Of a DNA stretch of 20,391 nucleotides, positions 15,182-20,391 are shown in pieces. How positions within the stretch are numbered: position 1 is the stretch's first letter; every line of letters starts with the position of its first letter. The notes under the pieces were generated by a model, which worked only from the letters and a program-made list of their open reading frames with translations, did not search any database and had not been told where the DNA came from. A program made the position numbers and the translations under genes. The stretch is from Gammaproteobacteria bacterium (GTDB taxonomy: Bacteria; Pseudomonadota; Gammaproteobacteria; UBA6429), in contig QIKU01000172.1 in NCBI GenBank assembly GCA_003232015.1, forward strand, positions 1 through 20,391. Reading direction: 5' to 3'.

Positions 15182-15353
15182 TCCGCCCTCCTCATTACTA
15201 TCGTGGCCCGCCTTATGAAATTTTCTGGTGCTTCTTTTAAAACAATATCACCTTTTGATTGATATCAGGTACATCAACCGAACCACCTCGGAATAAAGCA
15301 AGCATATCCCGTTTTTCAAACAAACGGGGTGCTGTGCGCAAAAGCTGTGGCAT
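15178..15353 (-). pseudogene. Small ORF split by a one-base frameshift, upstream of the ABM gene
   Basis: The ATG at 15353 has AAGGG eight bases upstream and opens a frame encoding MPQLLRTAPRLFEKRDMLAL..., which stops at TAA (15237-15239) after 38 codons. An overlapping second frame ending in ...LKEAPENFIRRATIVMRRAE stops in TGA at 15178-15180, sharing ATGA with the ABM start. Adding one A to the CAAAAGG run at about 15253-15259 joins them into one 58-codon frame (...DVPDINQK + GDIVLKEAPENF...). Both halves read like real protein. This is either a true frameshift, an assembly error in an A-run, or a -1 recoding site at CAA AAG. I do not recognise the family. The CCCGTTT/AAACGGG repeat at 15308-15328 falls inside it and is probably incidental. 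Confidence 0.55.
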
Positions 15354-15537
15354 GCTTTCAACCCTTTAAATAGTCAAGGATGTGACTTACCCTACAAATA
15401 ACACTTCATCTATACGCAAACCGCGCCGATATGCTAATGTTAAAGCAGCGTGCTTGCTTGTTGTATCATTTTTAAAATCAATACGTTAGCACAAACTATT
15501 TATAAGCCAGTTTAAGGATTTTTGGCACAGTTCCTGA

Positions 15538-17598
15538 ATGATCAATAAGATGCAGCGTAAAATACACAAAATCAGTCAACTATTGACGCCGCCTGACGCC
15601 TTTGCGGGCACGCTGTTTTTTGCTGTTTTTAGCCTTTTGGTGTTGATGACGCTTGCTGCTCCGGCTTTTGCCTCTACTGATGCACAAAAAATTCTCACGC
15701 AGCGCTACCAGTATGAAGCTGCACAGCGGGCTTTACGCCTCGGGCATAATAAAACGTACCGCCGTTTAGAACAAAAGCTTCGGGCTTACCCGCTGCATTC
15801 TTATTTGAAGCTCAATGAATATACTCGCGGCTTGACGCGCCTGCCCGCAAGTAAAATTAAGGATTTTATTAGCGAAAATGCCGGCACACCTGTCTCTATC
15901 CGACTACGCTACCGCTGGCTTAACAGCCTGGCCCGCCGTGGTCACTGGCAAATGTTTATTAATAATTATTACCCCAATAATGACCGCCGGATGCAATGCT
16001 ATTTTGCCAATGCGCTACTCAAAACCAAACAAGCACAAAGCGCCTATGCAGTACTGGAAGGGCTCTGGTTAACCAAAAAGTCTTTACCCAAGCAATGTAA
16101 TGCACCTATTCGCCAGTGGTACCAATCTGGCCAACTCAGTAATACCCTTATCTGGCAGCGCATCCACCTTACAATGCGTGGTGGACGTGCGCGGCTGGCG
16201 CGTTATCTGGCACGGAATTACTTGCCGAAAAACGAACGCTTTTGGGTGAATATGTGGTCGAAAATTCGCCGCAATCCCGAATACATTGTTACAGCCCACG
16301 CTTATTTCCCAAAAAAGGCACGCCCCGAAATGCTGCGTTGGATGATAGCCGATGGCCTGGCACGCCTGGCACGCAAAGATCCACCTCAAGCCGCCAAACT
16401 CTGGCAAGATCTCGAACCGGCTTATAATTTTAAAGCGGACGAGCGCGAGCGAATTTTGCGCCGATTATCCATTGCGCTGCTCAAGGAAAATACCGATGAA
16501 GCACGTAACTGGATAACAGCGCTGGATATTAATCTGGTCAACGACAAGCTTAGTAGCTGGCATGTGATGACGGCCATTCGCGATCAGGACTGGGCATCGG
16601 CACTCGACTGGATTAACCGGCTGTCACCCGAATTACAACAAAAGCCCAAGTGGTTTTACTGGCGAGCCCGAGCTCTGGAAGCCGTGGGAGAACTGGACGA
16701 AGCACGCAGCTATTATCTGATCAATACCTATTCACGCAACTACTACGGCTTTTTAGCCGCCGACCGTATTGGTCAGGTTTACCGACTCAGCCATCGACCG
16801 GTAAGTTTCAGCACCACCGCAATGGATAAACTCGAAAAAATCCCGGCTATTTTACGCGCCCGGGAACTACTGGCACTGAAACGTCCCGCCGATGCACGCC
16901 GCGAATGGAATTATGCGGTTGCCCGAATGAGTTACCCGCAAATGTTAACTGCCGCCAGACTGGCCTCTGAATGGCAATGGCCTGACCGAGCCATCCAGAC
17001 GCTGGCACAGGCTAAGTATTGGGACGATCTTGAACTGCGCTTCCCGCTCACCCATCAGGCACTGGTGATTAACCAGGCACAAAAACAGAACATTAACCCG
17101 GCCTGGGCCTTTGCGGTCATACGTCAGGAAAGTGCCTTTACACCCGATGCAAAATCGCATGCCGGCGCCCTGGGCTTAATGCAATTAATGCCGAGAACGG
17201 CACGGCAAGTTGCACGCCAGCTACGCATTCGCATCCGTAGCACGCAAAAAGCCTTGCTCAATATCAACACCAACGTGCGCCTTGGCGTTAGTTATTTAAA
17301 ACGCGTTTCTGACCGCTATAACGGCCACCCCGTTCTGGCAACAGCGGCTTACAATGCTGGTGGCTCACGGGTAAAAGCATGGTTACCTGAAGCGGGTACA
17401 AGCTTACCTGCCGATCTCTGGATAGAAATGGTGCCGTTTAATGAAACCCGCAAGTATCTTAAGCGAGTACTTACTTACACTGTGATCTATGAAAAACGGC
17501 TGGGATTGCCTTCGGCCACCCTGCTCGAACGGATGCAGCCAATTACGCATGAGCTAACAATTGCCAGACAACGCGCCAGTAAAGTCCCCGCGTCTTAA
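15538..17598 (+). CDS. slt: Soluble lytic murein transglycosylase, Slt70-like
   Basis: A periplasmic exo-lytic transglycosylase that cleaves glycan strands to 1,6-anhydro-MurNAc products, the substrates that feed the AnmK pathway. The protein has 686 aa. The signal peptide covers about 24-45 with a cut after PAFA, preceded by an unusually long basic N-region. The alpha-superhelical U/L domain covers about 46-505, with Arg/Leu/Trp-rich helix pairs such as EARNWI and WFYWRARALEA. The C-terminal goose-lysozyme-like domain starts at about 515, with catalytic E531 in RQESAF, GLMQLMP (546-552) and AAYNAGG (603-609). The start is uncertain. AAGGA (15514-15518) is 19 bases before ATG 15538, and ATG 15550 (M5) is possible. 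The 184 bp between the damaged ORF and this gene show no clear promoter, and no terminator follows the gene. Confidence 0.95.
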   Translation: MINKMQRKIHKISQLLTPPDAFAGTLFFAVFSLLVLMTLAAPAFASTDAQKILTQRYQYEAAQRALRLGHNKTYRRLEQKLRAYPLHSYLKLNEYTRGLTRLPASKIKDFISENAGTPVSIRLRYRWLNSLARRGHWQMFINNYYPNNDRRMQCYFANALLKTKQAQSAYAVLEGLWLTKKSLPKQCNAPIRQWYQSGQLSNTLIWQRIHLTMRGGRARLARYLARNYLPKNERFWVNMWSKIRRNPEYIVTAHAYFPKKARPEMLRWMIADGLARLARKDPPQAAKLWQDLEPAYNFKADERERILRRLSIALLKENTDEARNWITALDINLVNDKLSSWHVMTAIRDQDWASALDWINRLSPELQQKPKWFYWRARALEAVGELDEARSYYLINTYSRNYYGFLAADRIGQVYRLSHRPVSFSTTAMDKLEKIPAILRARELLALKRPADARREWNYAVARMSYPQMLTAARLASEWQWPDRAIQTLAQAKYWDDLELRFPLTHQALVINQAQKQNINPAWAFAVIRQESAFTPDAKSHAGALGLMQLMPRTARQVARQLRIRIRSTQKALLNINTNVRLGVSYLKRVSDRYNGHPVLATAAYNAGGSRVKAWLPEAGTSLPADLWIEMVPFNETRKYLKRVLTYTVIYEKRLGLPSATLLERMQPITHELTIARQRASKVPAS

Positions 17599-17748
17599 GC
17601 CGACCAATTCACATAACCCACCATTACTGGCAATTATTACACCAATAGTGTGCCTGGCTCACAAAAATAAATTTAAATTTTCGGGAATTTGGTCGATACT
17701 TAATGTACTAACTAACATATTCACCAGCGACGTTTTAGCTGAGCACTG

Positions 17749-17825
17749 GTAGTTTTAAACCAAGTTTAAATTGGGCAGTTTTAAACTGGGGGTAGTTTTA
17801 AACCGGGGGTAGTTTTAAACCGGGG
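17749..17825 (+). repeat. Tandem array of a 16-17-bp AT/GC repeat
   Basis: Two identical copies of GTAGTTTTAAACCGGGG (17792-17808 and 17809-17825) follow a 16-bp variant (CAGTTTTAAACTGGGG, 17776-17791). A longer degenerate unit at 17749-17775 comes first. Each unit centres on TTTTAAAC, and the variant contains the 13-bp palindrome CAGTTTTAAACTG. Degraded echoes (CTCCAAACTAG, GCTTCAAATC) continue to about 17850. The array sits between slt and the 56-aa gene. The remainder of the 17599-17885 gap is AT-rich and shows neither a gene nor a clear terminator or promoter. Confidence 0.85.
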
Positions 17826-17885
17826 CAAGCTCCAAACTAGTCAGCTTCAAATCACCACCGCCCACCTCATCATTTGGAGGTCATA

Positions 17886-18056
17886 ATGATGTTATTTGTA
17901 GTAATCGGAATTTCTGTCAGCGCCGTCATGGGCTACATTGTCTTTAAACTTGGGTTCCACCTTGGTAACCAAATGAGCCAGACCCAGCATATTCGAGACC
18001 ACCTTGAAGACACACGCCGGCAACGCCAGACAATGGAACCGCAACAGTTAGGCTAA
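17886..18056 (+). CDS. Small single-span membrane protein
   Basis: The 56-aa protein consists of a hydrophobic helix (about 2-28: MLFVVIGISVSAVMGYIVFKLGF) and a hydrophilic, basic tail with SQTQHIRDHLEDTRRQRQ. GGAGG at 17876-17880 is five bases before the ATG at 17886 and eight before the second ATG, so translation is well supported. There is no known family. The tail charge predicts it lies in the cytoplasm with the helix in the inner membrane. The gene follows the 17-bp repeat array and is convergent with the nuclease gene. A hairpin at 18069-18095 lies just after its stop. Confidence 0.7.
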   Translation: MMLFVVIGISVSAVMGYIVFKLGFHLGNQMSQTQHIRDHLEDTRRQRQTMEPQQLG

Positions 18057-18068
18057 CCAAATCCCAGC

Positions 18069-18095
18069 AACAGGGTGTGAATTCTACATCCTGTT
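18069..18095. terminator. Hairpin between the convergent 56-aa and nuclease genes
   Basis: AACAGGGTGT and TACATCCTGTT pair over about 11 bp with two G-T wobbles around a GAATTC-containing loop. It sits 13 bp after the 56-aa stop and 17 bp beyond the nuclease stop. No T-tract follows on either strand, so it may protect 3' ends or terminate weakly for both genes. Confidence 0.35.
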
Positions 18096-18111
18096 CCAGT
18101 TGACAATATAG

Positions 18112-18843
18112 TTACCACATTTTTCGTCTCTTGTTTTTCTCTCTATCCATTTTAGTGCCCATCAACCGTTCCCATAGCTGAATACCGGCATAGCGCTCAA
18201 CCTCGTCGGTCGAAACCTGAAATTCTGCCAGCGATTTAGACGTGTCTTCATTAGGGATAATAAACGACCACATGTTTAATGTGCCGCGATTATTTTCTGC
18301 CAGCACCGACTTAAAATAAGCATGCGGAACAGGAATGGACACACCATTGCCATCTTCCGTACCAATGCTCTGGACGGATTTAACAAAGTCAAAGATGGGG
18401 CCACTGATTGTATAGGTTTCGAATATTTTAGCTTTGGCATCGAGCCGCCGAACTTCGGCTTCAAGATCCTTCCAGATTTTGCCATTAAAACCCGGCACCT
18501 GCGGCGACATATTCGACAGCAAAAAGGTTTCACTGTTTTGTAGCTGCGTTTCCGTTTTATTAGCGCTGGCAACAAGATGGCCGCGATCAAAGCCAGAACC
18601 CTTGTAGTCCACCAAATCGGCACGAAACATTTCGGGTACTCGGAAGTCGGGGCGGAAATTATTAATACGTTTCACTTCGTCAGGGTCAACGTATTTTCTA
18701 TCTGGGCTCATAATTTCAAGTGCCCACTTCGCCTGCCGGAAATAGTAGGAATAACCAACAAGATAATAGCGATTAAACAAAACCTGATCGGCTGCGGGAA
18801 TACCGTAACGCGTTTCACGCCTTAAACTGGGAATTTCTGCCAT
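18112..18843 (-). CDS. DNA/RNA non-specific endonuclease (NUC family, beta-beta-alpha-metal)
   Basis: The 243-aa nuclease of the Serratia NucA / EndoG superfamily cuts both DNA and RNA with a hydrated Mg ion. The motif FDRGHLVAS gives the general base H89 within DRGH (86-89). NMSPQ (111-115), N120 (metal ligand) and E128 in WKDLE complete the active site. The following strands (ISGPIFDF, PVPHAYFKSVL) are typical. The protein starts MAEIPSLRRETRYGIP and has no signal peptide or membrane segment, and there is no in-frame upstream start before a TAG codon. Most relatives are secreted or periplasmic. It ends in a very basic tail (KMDREKNKRRKMW). AAGGATGAG lies upstream at an acceptable distance. 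No inhibitor or immunity gene is adjacent. Confidence 0.9.
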   Translation of the reverse strand: MAEIPSLRRETRYGIPAADQVLFNRYYLVGYSYYFRQAKWALEIMSPDRKYVDPDEVKRINNFRPDFRVPEMFRADLVDYKGSGFDRGHLVASANKTETQLQNSETFLLSNMSPQVPGFNGKIWKDLEAEVRRLDAKAKIFETYTISGPIFDFVKSVQSIGTEDGNGVSIPVPHAYFKSVLAENNRGTLNMWSFIIPNEDTSKSLAEFQVSTDEVERYAGIQLWERLMGTKMDREKNKRRKMW

Positions 18844-19007
18844 ACGATGCTCATCCTTATTTGTCGTTATTGTCGGCTAACCTGCCAAGTTTACTTTAAC
18901 AAAATGCCCCGACAGTAGAAGGTAATAGTTCACAGCCAATAAGCGGAGGGTTACTGGTTAACACAGAACGCCTGAATGCTGAATCAGCGTAAATCCGCAT
19001 CAAATTT

Positions 19008-19027
19008 AATAAAATGGCCACTTTATT
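19008..19027. promoter_or_regulatory. Near-perfect 20-bp palindrome in the nuclease / microprotein gap
   Basis: AATAAA-A-TGGCCA-C-TTTATT is symmetric except for one A/C pair flanking the centre. It lies in the 318-bp divergent gap between the nuclease gene (start 18843) and the 29-aa gene, about 60 bp upstream of the latter's -35. It could be an operator for either gene, and I recognise no regulator. The remainder of the gap, apart from the promoter at 19090-19118, shows nothing clear. Confidence 0.35.
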
Positions 19028-19089
19028 GAGTGTTTTTTGACCACTAAAGATTAAAATCAATAAGTTACACAACTATAGTGATAATCTAC

Positions 19090-19118
19090 TTGAATTAAAG
19101 CGTTTAATTGTCTAATAT
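19090..19118 (+). promoter_or_regulatory. Promoter of the 29-aa microprotein gene
   Basis: TTGAAT (19090-19095), a 17-bp spacer and TAATAT (19113-19118) predict a start near 19125 and a leader of about 37 nt ending in the ribosome site GGGAG. With the terminator at 19315 the transcript would be roughly 215 nt. Confidence 0.5.
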
Positions 19119-19161
19119 TATTTGCGTGATAGCAGCTAAAACAATAAGTGGGAGCCAAATA

Positions 19162-19251
19162 ATGAAAGATGAACTACCAACCTACGAAGTCGAAGAAATT
19201 AGTATAGAAGAAGCGATTGAAATTCTTGCTAACGGTTCAAACCAACCATAA
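19162..19251 (+). CDS. Acidic 29-aa microprotein
   Basis: This gene is too short for usual gene finders but carries full signals. GGGAG (19150-19154) lies seven bases before the ATG, a promoter sits at 19090-19118, three consecutive in-register TAA codons end it, and a strong terminator follows at 19315-19341. The peptide begins MKDELPTYEVEEISIEEAIE and ends ILANGSNQP. It has eight acidic residues against one lysine, and the IEEAIEIL stretch should form an amphipathic helix. It has no signal peptide, cysteine or membrane span. It could be a small regulator binding a basic partner (the nuclease upstream has a basic tail), a leader-like precursor, or the coding part of a dual-function small RNA. 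None of these is shown by the sequence. I do not recognise a family. Confidence 0.6.
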   Translation: MKDELPTYEVEEISIEEAIEILANGSNQP

Positions 19252-19314
19252 TAATAAAATGAAACCTCCTTGTTTTCCTTCTCTCCCCTGATGTTGGAAA
19301 GCTTAAAACTTAAA

Positions 19315-19341
19315 AAGCCTGACATTTGTCAGGCTTCTTTT
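19315..19341. terminator. Bidirectional intrinsic terminator (microprotein and rsd)
   Basis: The 9-bp stem AAGCCTGAC / GTCAGGCTT has an ATTT loop. On the plus strand it is followed by CTTTTTAT, ending the microprotein transcript. On the minus strand it is followed by TTTTTAAG, ending the rsd transcript that stops at 19392. Confidence 0.88.
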
Positions 19342-19391
19342 TATCCAAAATTTGTTTTATCGGGCTGAATTGCGGCTCAGAGAGTCAAAGT

Positions 19392-19844
19392 CTACTTAAG
19401 TTTGCCCATCAGCAGTGAAATAAGCTGGTCTTCAAGCAAAATTCTATCGGCCAACACTTCGCCAAGCTGCGAAAGGTCGTCCGCCAGTTCACTTAGATTA
19501 TTGCAGTGATCAGAACAGTCATATTTTTCATTAAAAGCCAGAATAACTTTGGTCATATCGGCAATTTGAGGGTACACATTCGCAGCAACGCCTTTAATGT
19601 CGGTACGCCGTTCAGTGCCTTCGTCAATAAATCGATAAAGCTGAAAGTGCGCACTGGCTGTATAATCAACAATGGCTTCGCAGAACTCTTGCAGCATCAA
19701 CTGGCTTTCACGATCCGGTGTAAACGGACGCATCTCGGCTAATTGATTAAAAAGTGTGAGCGTTTCTTTACGCGTTTCTAATAATGTATGAAGTTGTGAG
19801 TGTGATTCACTACGACGTTCTTGACTTGCTTCAACCGTACCCAA
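19392..19844 (-). CDS. rsd: Rsd/AlgQ family anti-sigma-70 regulator
   Basis: The 150-aa helical cytoplasmic protein of the Rsd/AlgQ family binds the housekeeping sigma factor and shifts polymerase toward alternative sigmas (Rsd in E. coli, AlgQ/AlgR2 in Pseudomonas, where it affects alginate and virulence). Helices match the family: LLETRKETLTLFNQLAEMRPF at about 21-41, FCEAIVDYTASAHFQLYRFI at about 54-73 and a C-terminal helix with LGEVLADRILLEDQLISLL. The length is typical (150-160 aa). It begins with TTG at 19844, supported by AAGGGG seven bases upstream. No nearby ATG or GTG would preserve the N-terminal region. It has the terminator at 19315-19341. The cold-shock gene upstream is on the same strand with a 107-bp gap. 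Confidence 0.92.
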   Translation of the reverse strand: MGTVEASQERRSESHSQLHTLLETRKETLTLFNQLAEMRPFTPDRESQLMLQEFCEAIVDYTASAHFQLYRFIDEGTERRTDIKGVAANVYPQIADMTKVILAFNEKYDCSDHCNNLSELADDLSQLGEVLADRILLEDQLISLLMGKLK

Positions 19845-19951
19845 CGTGTATCCCCTTAAAATTCAATGCACTAGATATTATTTTCCCTAACTATGCCCTG
19901 AATATAGTCACTCTAGCAAGTACTTTTTTCATCAAATTTTCAGGTTATTCG

Positions 19952-20155
19952 TTATGCAATTTCCACCTGCACCGCATGCCAGCCTTTAGGCCCTTCCTCT
20001 GCTTCGTAGGTGACACTTTGGCCTTCTTTTAAACTTTTGTAACCTTCTGATTTTATAGTAGAAAAATGCACAAAAATATCCATTTCACCTTTGTCGGGGG
20101 AAATAAAACCAAATCCTTTGCTATTATTAAACCATTTAACTTTTCCCGAAATCAT
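19952..20155 (-). CDS. CspA-family cold-shock protein
   Basis: A single-stranded RNA/DNA-binding chaperone of one cold-shock domain (67 aa from ATG 20155; GTG 20158 just before it would add one residue). RNP1 reads KGFGFI and RNP2 DIFVHFS, both intact. The aromatic surface includes W9, F10, F16, F18, F29 and F32 by approximate count. The ribosome site AAGG lies ten bases before ATG 20155, or seven before GTG 20158. The leader is short if transcription starts at the weak candidate TATACT (20210-20215, minus strand), so it lacks the long cold-regulated 5' UTR of E. coli cspA as far as can be seen. Which paralogue (CspA, C, D or E type) cannot be told from sequence alone. Confidence 0.93.
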   Translation of the reverse strand: MISGKVKWFNNSKGFGFISPDKGEMDIFVHFSTIKSEGYKSLKEGQSVTYEAEEGPKGWHAVQVEIA

Positions 20156-20158
20156 CAC

Positions 20159-20391
20159 ACTATAACCTTCTTAATTTTATTTTTGAGTTTTAGAATTATT
20201 GTTTTAAAAAGTATACCGTTTATAAATGATGAAAAAGCTAACCCGTTCACAGTTTAAATTGCCGTATAGAATAAAGGGGTAATATAAATATTAACCAGCC
20301 CGGCCGGAATCCTGTTTAAATTGCGATATAATAATAAGAGCCAGGCAAACTCGCACCTTTAACTCCCAACATAAGATTTAAGCATAATGAA
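20159..20391. other. AT-rich region upstream of the cold-shock gene
   Basis: No gene is supported. The stretch contains an 11-bp direct repeat GTTTAAATTGC (20252-20262 and 20314-20324). Each copy is followed by a TATA-like segment, and the second has a perfect TATAAT (20327-20332, plus strand) without a matching -35. The second copy may belong to a promoter for a gene beyond the window. The GC-rich palindrome CCGGCCGG lies at 20300-20307. Confidence 0.4.

Noticed and set aside
15308..15328. CCCGTTT/AAACGGG hairpin as a terminator
   Set aside because: No T-tract on either strand, and it lies inside the split ORF.
20387..20389. ATG at the right edge as the start of a new gene
   Set aside because: Too few bases remain, and there is no ribosome site before it.

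Overview
This is a chromosomal window from a gammaproteobacterium, moderately AT-rich with a GC-richer 16S gene. The 16S 5' end, its rrn P1 promoter and boxA leader, and the genes erpA, rsd/algQ, slt, anmK and the long-form tyrS all fit that class. As I recall it, the order 16S - tyrS - M23 peptidase - anmK - erpA - bactofilin - DUF6776 - argC, with the same relative strands, is that of the Pseudomonas aeruginosa PA0662-PA0668.1 region. Here two blocks interrupt it. I cannot name the genus from sequence alone.

Layout. 1-802: the 5' quarter of a 16S rRNA gene leaving on the minus strand, its leader and a strong P1 promoter. 863-4395: a signalling island with a minus-strand operon (Rcp1-like receiver, then REC-GGDEF-EAL) and two plus-strand genes. 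The first plus-strand gene is a 76-aa protein; the second fuses a paralogue of it to another Rcp1-like receiver. 4392-8465: tyrS, then a MepM-like M23 peptidase and anmK (wall cleavage and wall-sugar recycling). 8452-11257: a short-form citrate synthase, divergent from a small His-containing exported protein and an outer-membrane barrel, possibly a metal-uptake pair. 11376-14087: erpA, bactofilin, a membrane-anchored coiled-coil protein and argC, all minus strand. 14212-15353: a BamE-like anchored hypothetical, an ABM-domain monooxygenase and, just upstream, a small ORF that looks broken by one missing A. 15538-18056: Slt70-type lytic transglycosylase, a 17-bp tandem repeat array and a 56-aa membrane protein. 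18112-20155: a NUC-family nuclease without signal peptide, a 29-aa acidic microprotein with its own promoter and terminator, rsd/algQ and a cold-shock protein.

How the parts fit. Three peptidoglycan genes (M23 endopeptidase, anmK, slt) plus a bactofilin make this an envelope-rich neighbourhood. The c-di-GMP operon and its Rcp1-like paralogues have no histidine kinase in the window. No CRISPR array, tRNA, integrase or insertion sequence was seen. The least explained items are the duplicated small domain fused to a receiver, the 29-aa gene, the frameshifted ORF overlapping the monooxygenase, and the tandem repeats after slt.
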